Below, piece by piece: positions 1 through 29,670 of a stretch of DNA of 64,000 nucleotides. The notes under the pieces are model-generated. The model saw nothing but the letters and a program-made list of their open reading frames with translations, was not told the DNA's origin and made no database searches. Made by a program: the position numbers and the translations under genes. Positions within the stretch are counted from its first letter, which is position 1, and every line of letters starts with the position of its first letter. The DNA is from Branchinecta lynchi (taxonomy: Eukaryota; Arthropoda; Branchiopoda; Anostraca; Branchinectidae): assembly GCA_023053575.1 (NCBI GenBank), contig JAKZAP010000018.1:21586458-21650457 (forward strand), given 5' to 3'.

Positions 1-109
1 TCTGTAGGGAATGTATAAAATTATGCTCGTTTTATCTGTGGCTTTTTTTTTGTACGGGTATACACAAAAAGAGCTACAATCTCATATGTCACTTGTTACG
101 AGTTGGTGG

Positions 110-1580
110 CAGGGGCGTCCCAAGGGGGGGGGGGTCCCCCCCCCATGAAGGCTTGTGAAAAAAAATTCAGGGAGTCTACCTTGGAATCTTATTGCTCAGG
201 TAACCTACTGGAATTTTGCTTAGAAAATCTGCTGAAATCTTGCTGAAGGAATCTACCAGAATTTGGCTCTGGGAATCTACCGGAATGTTACTGCTTACCG
301 GATAAATATAGACTAACAGCTTTCCAGGAAGACCCCTGCACACAACTTACCAGAGTGATTTTTGCAGCCAGACAACACAGCGTACCAGAACATTATTGGG
401 GCAATTCCAGTAATCTCCTGTTTCTGTAGCTTCCAAGAATTAGGCAATCTACTGAAATTATTTCCAACTATACAAATACTGTTCTAGGAACAATATCACG
501 GTACCGTCTATTACAGTTTCGACAGCTCTCTCGACTCCTTTCCGGTGAGAAGCCGATTTTGAAACGAGTTATTCTTGTTCCGATATGATCTCGAAAGTCG
601 CCAGGAGAGACTCGAAACAAACAACAAGTTTGAAGATATATTCGATATCTACCGCGGGTTGAAAGATGTCCTACCACCACTATGGAAGGCGTTCAAGCTG
701 GCTAAGACAATCGTGTTACTTCGGGAAAGCCTTTATAGCAAGATGAAGTTCGTTAAGACCACTTTCCGTTAAGCAGTGACTGACCAGCGTCTGTTACTAA
801 TGGCATGTGAAACCGATCTAGTTGACAAATGTGAAATTGGATGTGTTGTGAACAAATGGAAAACCCTCAAAACGCGACGAATAAATGTATAGGGTGGGTT
901 GAAGGTTTTAACTGACAATCTTAAAGTTTAACCGAATACTGCTCAGATATACAGTCTAGTAACATGTCACTTATCATTTCGTTGTTCCGTGTATATTTCA
1001 TAGAATTAACTTATTCTAATGGTTCGTGGTACCTCTATATGCTTGCCCTCTAGGCTTGAAATATTTAACAGCTAGAAACGTTAGTCATTGCCAAGAATAT
1101 AATAAAAATATTAGATTCATTCCAAGACACATCCTAAAATCATTTTCCTGCAGGCGTAACTTCTTGGATGTTGCATCTTTAGCCCTGAAAATGCAGGATT
1201 TTGTTGAAATTTAAAGTCTCCGTGTCTGGATGAGTTTGGCTTGTCTCGAAAGCAGCGCACATTCTGAACGTTATTACCAGAGCCCCGGGTGGAAAATACA
1301 AAACCCCTCAGATGTGTCAAAATATTTCGGTGAATTCATATATTACATTTAAAAATAAGCCTGTTAAGTTTAATTTTAACGAGCTTGTATGTTTGTTGTT
1401 TGTAACATATAATCGAATTCAGAACACAACAGTATTCTAGAACTTCTGCAGAGATGGTTACTGCGGTGAATTTCTGGTAAAACCTTGACAAATTCCGGTA
1501 AAACTTCCAAAAATTCCGGTAGAATTCTGAGGCCAAATCCCCCCCCCCCCCCCTATCACGACGGTGTCGAGACGCCCCTG
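110..1580. mobile_element. hAT-like non-autonomous element (1.47 kb)
   Basis: The left end reads CAGGGGCGTCCCAAG from 110 and the right end, reverse-complemented from 1580, reads CAGGGGCGTCTCGA, so the ends are inverted repeats with G/C homopolymer runs just inside. The flanking octamers are GTTGGTGG and GTAGGTGT, 6 of 8 identical, as expected for a worn 8-bp target duplication of the hAT type. The interior has no transposase. It holds repeated variants of 'aatctaccggaat' near 170-300 and again near 1490-1530. The superfamily is inferred from end sequence and TSD length only. Confidence 0.55.
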
Positions 1581-1974
1581 GTAGGTGTACAAGGAAGGAG
1601 ATGAGAACGACACGAAATACCCTCCATCGAAAAACACGGTTTGGACCTAGAAATAGGATATCTAGCTTCACTTAAGCCTGAGCATTTTCGTCATGGCCTC
1701 AGATCATCGAGGGCAAATGACTTTTCTACATTCCAAGTTTGAACCCAATAGATCCACTTGTTTGGTCCCTAGACGTGCCACACAATAATGGCGTTTTTAA
1801 TCGCTGTTTGCCTTTCAACGTTGCACTTTCGACGTTGGCCGTTCGTTGCTTGTAAACTGTTTTTGCTGTTGCAAGTTTGCCGTGGGGTTTTGGTTGTAAG
1901 AACGGGGGTTTTGGTTGTACGAACGCTTTCTAAGGGACGTTGACTCACTCGGCTTTGAAATTTAGCGGAAAATT
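1581..1974. other. Unassigned intergenic stretch
   Basis: I see no gene, RNA or repeat boundary here. A short GGGGTTTTGGTTGTA-type duplication occurs near 1877-1920. Confidence 0.4.
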
Positions 1975-2690
1975 TGAAAAGTTTCATTCAATACCGATTA
2001 CCCGTTAAAAGTTATGCATGCTCCTAGATTCCGGGCTCCCTGTCCCTCCACTTCCACTATGATGGTCGGATCGGGAAAACGACGATTCTCAAGTCAGTCT
2101 GCTCGGGTCCCTTACATGCCTTCCAAGTTTCATCGTCCTAGCTCGTGAGGAAGTACCGAACTCGTGGGATCACCAGTATTCCTCCCCCCCCCCCGACTCC
2201 CATCCCACATCCTACAGTGACCGAATCCGGTCTGGTTATGTCAACGAAGTATCTAGGGCTTGGGCTTATTGTTCCCACCGAGTTTCATCCCGATCCCTAC
2301 ACTCTAAGCGTTTCCCAAGATTTCCTGCTCCCCCTTCCAGCTCCCCTCCAAAGTCACCGGATCCGGTCTGGATTCGAAGTGGGTCGTTTGAGACACGAGT
2401 CTTTCCGAATATCAAGTTTCATTAAGATTCGACCACCCGTCCACCCGTTATAACTACCTCAAGATTACAGATTCCCCTCCCTCCACCCCCCCCCCCCACC
2501 CCACGATGCTCGGATCGGAGAAGCTACTACTTTGAGCTTAATTCTTGGGGTCCCGTATAGGCCTGCCAAGTTTCATCGTCCTAGCTTATGTAGAAGTCCC
2601 CGAACCAGCAAAACCCGGACCGACAGACGGACAGAAATTGCAATCGCAACATGCCACTTGGCCGAAGGACAAGTGCCTTAAAACTTAGGC
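1975..2690 (-). repeat. Repeat A copy 1 (tandem ~240-bp family)
   Basis: Read on the - strand, this copy begins near 2690 with an imperfect hairpin (CACTTGTCCTTCGGCCAAGTG). It continues through a GTCTGTCGGTCC leader into diverged units carrying the family landmarks: 'ggacgatgaaacttggcagg', 'gatccgaccat' next to a G-run, and 'gcataactttcgaacgg'. The same landmarks occur in the copies at 7.56, 8.79, 27.36 and 31.87 kb. Open frames across it are proline-rich artefacts of C-runs and are not proteins. Confidence 0.75.
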
Positions 2691-3578
2691 ACTGGTCTTT
2701 GAAAACTGAGTAGAGATGTTACTGATCGGGTCAGCATTAGTACTGTTGATTACACGACAAGGCAAAGGGCGACTTGAATAATTAATTATCTAAAAGCAAC
2801 AATAGTTCTGAAACAAAGACCACGTTGGGAGAAGGTCTTCCGCAAGAGATGCAGCTATTCTGGTCGCAGTCTCAGTGCCAAGTATAACTCCAGGCAATTC
2901 TTACAAATAAAATCACCGAAATCAGAAATCAGGTACTTGTAGTTGCTAGAATCTTTGCTATTTTTATCACAACCTAGCTTTTACCTGAAGAGGACCTTTG
3001 CCAAGAAAGACCGAAACATCGCTAAAATAAATTCAGCTACGTCCGTGTCGATTATGCCGTCCTCCTAAGGTAAAGCCTTTTAGTTCCCACAGTGGACTCT
3101 CGGTTATTTTCGGGCATAGCTTTTTCGAGTGGGGATTTACGCATGTCGTTGAGTCTAGAATAGCTTTATATATTCCTGCCAACGGTTACTCAGCCTTACT
3201 GGGACTGGTCCTCGAGTGTGTTCATTTTTTTCTTCTACTGAAACAAAGAATATGTAAATAGTATTTGTACTGGATATTTAGTTTTGGTATGAAGACCATC
3301 CTTCCCCGTTACATAGTCCCCTACGATCCTCCGATAGCAAGTGTATGTCCTTCATTCATGTCAAACTCATGTTCGTCGTATGTTAAGTAACGTTCCTCCA
3401 ACGCTTGACAAGCGTCGTTTTCCTTAATCCATAAAGCAACCCACGACATGCATGGTAGATCTTGAAATGGAGAAATTATAGAATATTAAAACGCTGGCAG
3501 GTGTTTGCCATCTGTCAGTGAAATAAGTCTTAGGAAAAATTACGAAACCGTCAAGGAGAAATTTATCCGTATTCGAGA
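2691..3578. other. 5' flank of the protease gene
   Basis: This stretch holds one copy of repeat D (2983-3062) and no other recognised feature. I see no convincing TATA box at a fixed distance from the protease start, so the promoter and any 5' untranslated exon remain unplaced. Confidence 0.4.
2983..3062 (+). repeat. Repeat D module
   Basis: An ~75-bp module starting GAGGACC(C)TTGCCAAGAA and continuing 'g(g)ccgaaa(c/t)atcgct', then 'agctgac(g)tatccg'. Further copies lie near 19560-19640 (reverse), 33555-33640 and 44976-45045. It looks like the 3' end of a retroelement or SINE-like unit, but I cannot name the family. Confidence 0.6.
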
Positions 3579-22040
<18,462 letters not shown>

Positions 22041-22064
22041 GTTAATTTGTTGGCTAATGGTTTC

Positions 22065-22070
22065 AATAAA
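22065..22070 (+). promoter_or_regulatory. Poly(A) signal AATAAA of the protease gene
   Basis: AATAAA lies 25 bases after the protease stop, a typical place for the signal of a very short 3' UTR. Confidence 0.7.
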
Positions 22071-22480
22071 ACACAGGAGATGCTCACTGCATAACAGAAA
22101 AGAATATATTATGCCAGGGCCAATGCAATGAGAATTTTAGAAGTACACTGTAAAAAAAAAGCTCCGCTTTCAGATAACTTAATCTGCTGTATTTTGCATT
22201 CTAGCGTTTCAATCCTCTCAAGAATTTTAACTCTGTAAACTTCCTTAGATTATTTCTATGTTGCCAGGCGCAACGTAACTTTTCTATTTAGTCTTATTGC
22301 ACGCACGTTTTCTATTTAGGTTTGTTGTTCCGGGCCCATTTCCATGAGTCGGCCTACTTCATCGTGACCCGAGAAGATGTATAGGTCTATAGGGGGAATC
22401 ATAAAGGCAAGCGATGTCATCAGACTCAGTTCTGAATGGAGACAGGACGTAAATTCAGAATTGGCTGGGGCGAGGAGAGA
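22071..22480. other. Spacer between protease gene and gypsy1
   Basis: No gene recognised. It contains GTTGCCAGGCGCAACG near 22260, a hairpin resembling but not matching the Helitron-like end. The 5' LTR of gypsy1 could not be located here. Confidence 0.4.
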
Positions 22481-22589
22481 TCGTCCTAAACATGGGGAGG
22501 TTCACTAATGGAGAAATGGAAGAGGCAGGGGCAATTCTTCCCTTAGTACAGACAGAAGTTTTCGATCATCTACAAACTCACGGGGATCT

Positions 22590-23430
22590 GATTCGAACAC
22601 GGGAAATTCTTACGCAGTTTTTTACGTGTGTTCAATGGAAGGGCACCTTGCCAACAAATGTCCGCGGAAGCAAGAAAGGGTTCGAGCCATCATTTGCTAC
22701 ACTTGCGGGGTAGCCGAGCACACGAGTAGAGACTGCTCTAGTAATGGCAAAAAGTCAAGCAGCCATTCGGGAAACCTCCCTTGCCAAGAAACAAGGGAGG
22801 TTAATATCTTGGTTCAGTAGGCAACGATCCTCCCACAAGCAAACGAACAAAGCTGGCGAAAAGGGGTATTTGGGAAAAGGGACAAAAAAATAGTCTAAGG
22901 TATCAGATGATACCGGGGTGAATAAAGTCGAAAATGTTGTGATTCCAAATATTTGTTCACTTCCTTCAGTAGACGTATTCGTTTCAGAAACAAATGTTCC
23001 GTTCCTGGCAGCCAACAATTCAAGCAAGCGTGTTTCTTTTTTAGTGGATAAGAATTTCTTTGTTATTTAGGGGTACATGAAAATTCTGGGTCTTTCCCAG
23101 TGATGCAAGATGTTATTTTGGAAATGTTACGTGTAAAGGATTTGTTGACCCTGGTTGTCACGAATCTCTGATAGACGAAAAGACCTTCCTTTCCATTCCT
23201 GACAAATTTGTTACCAAATTAGGACCGGGTATGGCAAAAATCAAACCTCTGGGACCTGGAACACTAAACACGCAAGGAAAGGCAAAGATACGAATTTAGA
23301 TTGGAGTTCCTACATGGTAGAAACTTTAGGATTTGACGCTATTATCGGATAGGACTTATTACATAATCTTGTGACGAGTTTTGACTTGACGAGTAGCAAG
23401 TTGACCTTTAAGGGAGATAGTAGTGTCTGA
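22590..23430 (+). pseudogene. gypsy1 gag end and aspartic protease
   Basis: The gag end has two knuckles. The second, CYTCGVAEHTSRDC, is intact; the first (CSMEGHLANKC) has lost its leading Cys. The protease follows at about 23100-23370. Its catalytic motif reads FVDPGCHESL where retropepsins have D-S/T-G, and its C-terminal motif reads IIG-stop-DLLH (23349 region). Both changes should abolish activity. Gypsy2 has the same DxGC arrangement (DLGC). Confidence 0.75.
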
Positions 23431-24900
23431 TACAAGTATAGCGTTTTTATTCGGAAGTTTCGTTCTCGCAAAGTCCGTTACCCAGCTACCTAAGATTATG
23501 AAAATATTCGACGTTAGTCTACGGGCAGTTGATGGCAACCCAGCGCCACATGGGAGTTCGGTTATTATTGAACCTGTGTCAAGTTCAGAATCATATATGC
23601 TTGTGACAGCTAATATTGTTCGGTCGGAACGGACACTGATTATGATGTTCAATGACTAAAAACAGTCAATCCATTTGAGCAGACGTACAATTCTTGGGAC
23701 GTTTACTGAACTGAGGATGAGCTTAATTACAGCAGGCAAAGCAGATTTGAAAGAATCAACCGAAAATCAGAATCCGGAGGACGCGAAATCCAGTCCGAAC
23801 ATATCGGACGAGGAGTTCATTTCGAAATTCAATCTTCAGTACTTGGACAAATATCCAGAAAAAAAAGTAGCACTAATCCGGCTAGTGAAAGAGTTCAGAG
23901 TGAATTTCCCAAATAGCTGTTACGATGCTGGTAAAAATGACTTGATGCAATACAAAGTTGAAATTGATGAATCGAAACCACCACCTCAGCCGAGTTCATT
24001 TAATTTACCTTTAGGAATGCAAGAGTTACTCGAAGAGCACATCCTAGCTATGGTGAAGGCTGGTATTATAGAGCCGGGAAGAAGCGAGTACTGTTGTCCT
24101 ATTTTCTGGTTGGCAAACGTTCTAAGAGACGAATATTATCGAAACATGAATGGTCGATAGAAACGTCAAGAATCATTTTCAATTTCCGGGAAATAAACTC
24201 TACTGTCAAGGGCTCATCATGGTCTATTTGTAAGATCCAGGACGTCTTAAACCAGCTGAGAAACAAAAAACATTTTTCGGTGCTTGATCTAAAACATGCA
24301 TTTTTCAACGTACCTTCACATCCAGACAGTAGGAAATGTTAATATTCTTTTAATTCTCCAAATGTCATTTCGTACCAATACCAAGTACTACCACAAAGGG
24401 CAAACATATCGCCCTGTGCTTTCTGACAATGGGCTTCGATGCTCTTTGACAGTGCTCTCTTTGGGGATTCCATCTCCATGTCTATGGATGATTGCGTGGT
24501 GGGATCGCAAACGGATCACCTCGCCGACCTCAGACGTGTGTTTGAGCGTCTTAAAAGCCAGAATATTTAGTTGGGAATGTGAAAGGTGCAGTTTTGGCAC
24601 CTAAACTAGAACTGCTGGGATATACGGTAACTAAGGAAGGGCATTAAAAGGAGCAATTGAAGGAAGCAATTTGAAGGAAGCATTGAAACACCGAGAAACA
24701 TTTCGGAATTAAGAAGTTTCTTAGGTTTAACAGGGCGCTACAGATCTTTCTACCTTCAGTATGGGCATCTGACCGCCTCACTCACACAACTTTTGCGTAA
24801 TGACGTTCCATGGGAGTGGGAAGATGAACAAGAAAGATGTTTCGAACAACTTCAATATGAACTTCTAAAGAATCTGTCTTTTTAGCTTTCCCGGATACAA
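23423..24900 (+). pseudogene. gypsy1 reverse transcriptase
   Basis: After one in-frame stop (about 23657) the frame runs through DLMQYKVEIDESKPPPQ, MQELLEEHILAMVKAGIIEP, then (frameshifted) SRIIFNFREINSTVKGSSW and HFSVLDLKHAFFNV. The catalytic box is degraded to MSMDDCVVGS around 24475-24510. NISELRSFLGLTGRYRSF marks the connection. At least three frameshifts and several stops are present. Residue order matches the RT of gypsy2. Confidence 0.82.
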
Positions 24901-24963
24901 CCGGTACATTTCCAGCTTATATTAGCTGATTTCACTTCACTCCGGGCTGTCTCTGGTGTTTTG

Positions 24964-25191
24964 TCACCAGTGTCCGGTTCTTCTCTTATAACGTGTTTTT
25001 TTATTCACCCATGAGTTGATGAAAACTTGCTAACTCCTCGCTGAAGCCGGGCTCCCGAGCAGATTCTGTTTAGTCCGCATCGGTGAGGTAAAACCGGACA
25101 TCGGTTAGTTCAGAAACGGGTTATAAGGCTGGTGAGTAGTTACCGGTGGATGCAAAAATGGCTTATAAGAAAAACCGGACACCACCGGTGA
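24964..25191. mobile_element. Short TIR element (MITE) inside gypsy1
   Basis: The left end TCACCAGTGTCCGGTTCTTC and the inverted right end TCACCGGTGGTGTCCGGTTT are similar over about 30 bases and both continue to 'cttata'. The 228-bp insert sits at the RT/RNase H junction of gypsy1. I could not define a target duplication, so the superfamily is open. Confidence 0.55.
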
Positions 25192-26290
25192 GAACTCCCG
25201 TGACAAAGAACGCAGCTATTGCAGTAGACAAGTCAATGACAGCGACAAGGGGTTTGCTAATGGAAAAACATGGCGGGAAATTTTGTTTAGTGGCATACTG
25301 GCAACCTTTAGCAAGGTTCTTTCTAAGGAATTTGCAAAGCAAGACAATATGTCACGAGAGTTATTTGGATTGACTCAAGCAGTCAAACATTTTGAATATT
25401 ATAGCTGGGGGAGGGAGGTAATTTTCCTTATCGACTGTAAGCCAATCACGTACTTAAAGAAGGCGAAAGAAGTCTCTTCCAAATTCCCTTTTGTAAACGG
25501 GCAAAAATAAATATATATATATATTATACAGGATCAGTCTGACGCTTCTGGAAAACCCTAAGTTCCGTTTCCATCATTTACCCGGGAAAATTCACCCAGC
25601 ACATATACTTTCGCGACCTGCAAAAGAAACCACTGAATATAGTCGGGAAAGGAAAATGAATGAAGTAGAAATAGAGTTTGGCGCCACGGGAGCTTGTTCT
25701 TTAGGCTTAACAGACGTGTAAGAGACAGAAACAACTCAAATAGCGCAATTACAGAGAAGCGATCCGGAAGTGTCCGTTCTGTGGATGTTGATTGCACAAC
25801 CAGAAACACGGTGAAAGACGGTAGGGTGCGGTGGTAAATTTTTAAGCGAAGACTCTTGTGAAGGCAAGGTTCGCGAAAACGTAAGTTCGCTTGAGGAGTC
25901 TGGTGCAGTAAAGATCAGGGTTCAAGGAAGCTCAAGTATACCGGACGAATTTTGTGACAATAGGAGCGAAATTCAGGAGGACTCCGAAGGGATGATGACC
26001 GATAAGCCTTGTAGGACTCATTCAGCTGGGGATACTCGGGGCAAAAAGGGCCGGTGCCAATGGGACCGGGGCCAATGGGGCTGGGGCCGATGGGGCCGGG
26101 GCCGATGGGGCAGAGGCCAAAGGGGCCGAGACTAAAGAGCCTGAAGAGGATTTCGATAAGGAACCACGAAGTAATGAGAACTCTGGTGGACAGTTTTCCG
26201 TTGCAAAATGGCTGGGTCATCTCATTCCCAATGTTTTGGATCAGGAGTGAGTCCTTTACTATTACCCACCAGAATCAGGAGGCAGATTAG
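25192..26290 (+). pseudogene. gypsy1 RNase H and linker
   Basis: AIAVDKSMTATRG, then KFCLVAYW, SRELFGLTQAVKHFEYYSW and FLIDCKPITYLK give RNase H. KFRFHHLPGKIHPAHILSR closes it. The linker to integrase includes a 12-base tandem repeat (26045-26110, GGGGCCGATGGG type). In the frame that leads on to integrase it encodes a Gly-Ala-rich stretch followed by acidic residues. An (AT)n run at 25510-25530 and a frameshift break the frame. Confidence 0.75.
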
Positions 26291-27356
26291 GGTACCCTGC
26301 AACAGCAAAATAATCTTGCCAAAAATTCTTGTGGATTATATTATTGAGCTTGTACATTCTCATCCACTTTTGAGCGCGCATGGGTCAACAGAAAAGACCC
26401 TGGACCGGCTGAAATAATTGTTTCTTTCTGAGGGGATGACAAATAAGACCCTGCTAATTTGTGAGAATTGCGTAATTTGTGCGTGGCGAAATAAGAACCC
26501 CAAAACCGTGCACCCTACATTAGGACAAACTGAGACTCCATCGTATCCGTTTCGGGTACTTAGCATTGATACTGCAGGACCTTTGGTAAGGACCGATGAA
26601 GGTTATAAACACATTATTTCGAACATTTCACCAAATATGTATTTCTACAACCCGTCCATGATATAAGCGCACGAACAATTGTTAGTTTTCTGAGAGAAAA
26701 GGTAATTGCGTATTTCGGATTATTTGAGGTACTGATAAGCGACTCACATCAATCTTACAGATCAGAATTGATGACGGAGCTTGTGAAAATTCAGTTAAAG
26801 CTATGAAAAACATCGTGAAAGCGTACTCGTCAATAATCCAAGAAGTTGGGCTAGCTACATTCCGAAAATCCAGTTAGCGATTAATACAGGAGTTTCAGCC
26901 ACCTCCATTTCCGCCTTTCCAATTAAATTTCGGGAGACAGCCAACAGCATTCTTGGATATACAACTACATAGATCGCTAAATCAATACCATGGCAACTAC
27001 GGAGAGTACAAGGGCTGCTTGGCTTGCACCAGATAAGTTCAGAAGAAATGAGTAAGTCACGCCAGAGATGGGTGAATCCAAATCCGGATTCGGATTCTAA
27101 TCCAGGATTCGTTATTTTGGACAGATTCGAATCGGCATTCGAATCCTATACTAGTCAGGCTGGGTTCGGATTTGGACTCGGATTCACGAATCCATTCAAA
27201 TTTCTAATCTACATCCTTCCAGTTTCCGTTCCCCAATTTTTACAGAGGGGCCTTAGGCAAACCACCTTTTTTTATCTCCGCCACCAGCCATCCTCAGTAA
27301 TTTATGACGTTATCCGATTACCTTAGATATGTGCTTTTTGTCACCTCTCATTTTTT

Positions 27357-28412
27357 ATTATGGTACTTGCCTTCCGGCCAAGTGCCATATACCGATCACA
27401 TTTCCGTCGGTCTGTCGGTCGGTCAGTCCGGTGTTTGCGAGTTAGGGTACTTCCAGATAAGCTAGGACGATGAAACTTGGCAGGAATATCAGGGACCCAA
27501 CCAAACTGAGTTGGAAACAGTCACTTGCCCGATCCGACAATCGCGGGGGGAGGGCAGGTGGTGGAATCCGGAAAATAGGGACATCCATAACTTTCGAACG
27601 GGTGATCCGATCATAATGAAACTGAATATCTGGAAAGATCTCGTGTCTCAGATGTCTCATTTCGAGTCACGACCGGATCCGACGAATTTGGGGGGAGTCG
27701 GAGGGGAGAACCGGAAATCGTGTGAAACTCTCAGAGTGGAGCGATCGGGATGAAACTTGGTGCGAGGAACAAGCACACACTCTAGATACATCACCGACAG
27801 AACTGGACCGGATTCGGACACTGTGGGGGGAGGTGGAGGGGGTTCCGGAATTTCGGCAATCCGTAGTTAATGTACTTCCAGGTGGGCTAGGACGATAAGA
27901 GACTTGGTAGGCATCTCAGGGACCCGACCAGATTAATTTGGAAACAGTCGCTTGCCCGATCTGACTATCCTGGGGGGGGGGGGAGGGGGAGACTGCAGAA
28001 TCCGGAAATTAGTAGCATGCATAACTTTCGAAAGGGTTATCGGATTTTAACAAAATTTGATATATTGAAAGACCTCATGTCTCAGCATGTCCCATTTCAA
28101 GTCTAGACCGGACTCCATAATATGGGGGGGGGGGGGGTCGGAGGGGAGAACCGGAAATCTTGTGACACGCATAGAGTGGAGCGATCAGGATGAAACTTGG
28201 TGGGAAGTACAGGCACAAGTCCTAGGTGTATCAATGACAGAATCGGACCGGATTCGGGTACCGAGGGGGGGGGGGGGCTTTAGAGGGTGTCCGGAATTCC
28301 GGTGATCGTGAGTTAAGGTACTTTCAGATGTGCTAGGACGATAAAACTATGTTTGAGCATTATAAACTTGACATCATTGGGTTCGACATCGTCACTCTCC
28401 GGTCCGACCATC
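27357..28412 (+). repeat. Repeat A copy 4
   Basis: Starts with ACTTGCCTTCCGGCCAAGTG hairpin and CCGTCGGTCTGTCGG leader. It has two clear ~450-bp double units with 'ggtacttccagatgtgctaggacg', 'aactttcgaacgggt' and 'gatgaaacttggtgcgagg'. It lies inside the hAT-like element. Confidence 0.78.
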
Positions 28413-28429
28413 CCTTAAAGAAAACTTAA

Positions 28430-28640
28430 CCGGGAAGTACAAAAGAGTCTTTTAAGCAAAAATTTACTTTTTCACAGTCGCCATGAGCACGTGATCCTTT
28501 TTGCCTCAAAGGTTTTGCTTAGAAATTAATTTTTAGCACCCTTAAAGTGCGCATCTCAAACGAAAAGTAAAAAAAAAAAAAAGGGCTTGCTGACCAAGCC
28601 CAGCAAGTTTGGCACATCTTAACGGAAAAAGGAAAAAAAT
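28430..28640 (+). repeat. Repeat F copy 3
   Basis: 'tttttgcctcaaaggttttg', 'cccttaaagtgcgcatctca' and a poly(A) run at 28568-28582; a diverged partner of 4090-4400. Confidence 0.5.
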
Positions 28641-29049
28641 ACTTTTGACCATCACTTGCATCTAACCCAGCCTTGCAACTGCCATATGAGCTTCCAGCTC
28701 TTGTTAAACTATAACCCATGTATGTGATTTGATTTTTATTAGGGTCGGATTCGATTCCGGATTTGAATCCTCAGGATGAAATGGTGGATTCGGAATCGGA
28801 TTCATACCTACCCCTGGATTCGGATTCGAATCCTTTCATGGTCGGATTCGCCCATCTCTGAGTCACGCAAAGAACAAGCAAGGCAATAGGAACTAATTGC
28901 GGAACAGATTCGTCGGACAGTTCATGCGAGATTCATAAAGCCAGTTAAAGATACAGCGGTGAGAGAGAGAGAGAGATGTACGGGTTTAATGCAATCAACT
29001 TGCAGTGAGACACTGAAAGGGTTGTACAAAAAAGAACACGAATAAGCAC

Positions 29050-29670
29050 TAGATAATTGTTCTAGCCATGAACGGCAGTGCCGAGTGGCGGTAACGCTCC
29101 GTGTTACCTTTCACGAGTTCGAAGCCTGCCCGCTGGCGAGTTTCGTACTGATGGATTTCTTTGGAGCGTTTTGGGAGCAGCGTGCGGAATCGGGCTGACC
29201 GTGATAGACTTTGACAAAATTTCATACAGGCCAGAAATCTTCTACCGTCGAGTCTTTCCAGTTCTAGTTCCAGTAGTGCCTGCTCGTACCCACGATATCC
29301 ACTTCCGATGATCAGTTTGCAGGCTCTCTGTTGGATTTTCTAAATGGCCTGTGACTGCTGGTGGTCGAGGGATGGGTGCCACACAACAGACATGTGTTCC
29401 AAGACTGGGCGAACGTAGGATACATAAGCGTTGAGCTTAATTTCTGGCTCCAGCCCAGCCTTGTGAAGGGCGTGCAGCATGAACAACCGTCTAGACCCAT
29501 TGTTGGTTATTTCTTCGGTGTTTCTGGCCCATTTGAGAGAGTCTTCAAGGCTAACCCCGAGGATTGACAGGGTTTTTTCACACTGGATGCCACAGTCTTC
29601 TATTTCTTACCGAAGGCTGTCTGACGACGCACGTCCGAAACCAACGACGATTGCTTGCGTTTTATTTCTG
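29050..29670 (-). pseudogene. LINE-2a RT C-terminal region
   Basis: After a frameshift near 29680 the frame reads NRNKTQAIVVGFGRAS, LSILGVSLEDSLKW, KLNAYVSYVRPVLEHMSVVWHPSL and KIQQRACKLIIG. These are the thumb and tail of a CR1/jockey-group RT. Internal stops occur near 29610 and 29345. Confidence 0.75.

Larger units (their letters stand above)
27063..28860. mobile_element. hAT-like element with exact 8-bp TSD, carrying repeat A
   Basis: The ends are CAGAGATGGGTGAATCC at 27063 and, inverted from 28860, CAGAGATGGGCGAATCC. The flanks are the exact octamer AGTCACGC at 27055-27062 and 28861-28868. Subterminal parts are rich in 'ggattcggattcgaatcc'. The middle holds repeat A (27357-28412) and repeat F. 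No transposase is present, so mobilisation must have been in trans. Confidence 0.85.
26290..28980 (+). pseudogene. gypsy1 integrase (split by a hAT element)
   Basis: IVELVHSHPLLSAHG-type histidines and CENCVICAWRN form the HHCC zinc finger. FRVLSIDTAGPL carries the first catalytic Asp and LISDSHQSYRSEL the second. The region of the catalytic Glu is shifted and deleted. FGRQPTAFLDIQLHRSLNQY follows. The frame is cut at 27062 by the hAT element and resumes at 28861 (RKEQARQ, then a stop, then ELIAEQIRRTVHARF). Stops and frameshifts are numerous. Confidence 0.78.
22480..28990 (+). mobile_element. gypsy1: decayed gypsy-type LTR element
   Basis: Gag knuckles, protease, RT, RNase H and integrase follow each other in gypsy order on the + strand, with many stops and frameshifts. 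It is interrupted by a short TIR element (24964-25191) and by a hAT-like element (27063-28860). The domain motifs match gypsy2 (49272-63029), so both belong to one lineage. No LTRs were recognised at either side, so both ends are approximate. Confidence 0.8.

Noticed and set aside
2145..2453. A proline-rich frame on the + strand
   Set aside because: An artefact of reading the complement of repeat A.
26054..26140. A collagen-like Pro-Met-Gly repeat
   Set aside because: That frame does not connect to anything. The frame that leads into integrase motifs reads Gly-Ala instead.
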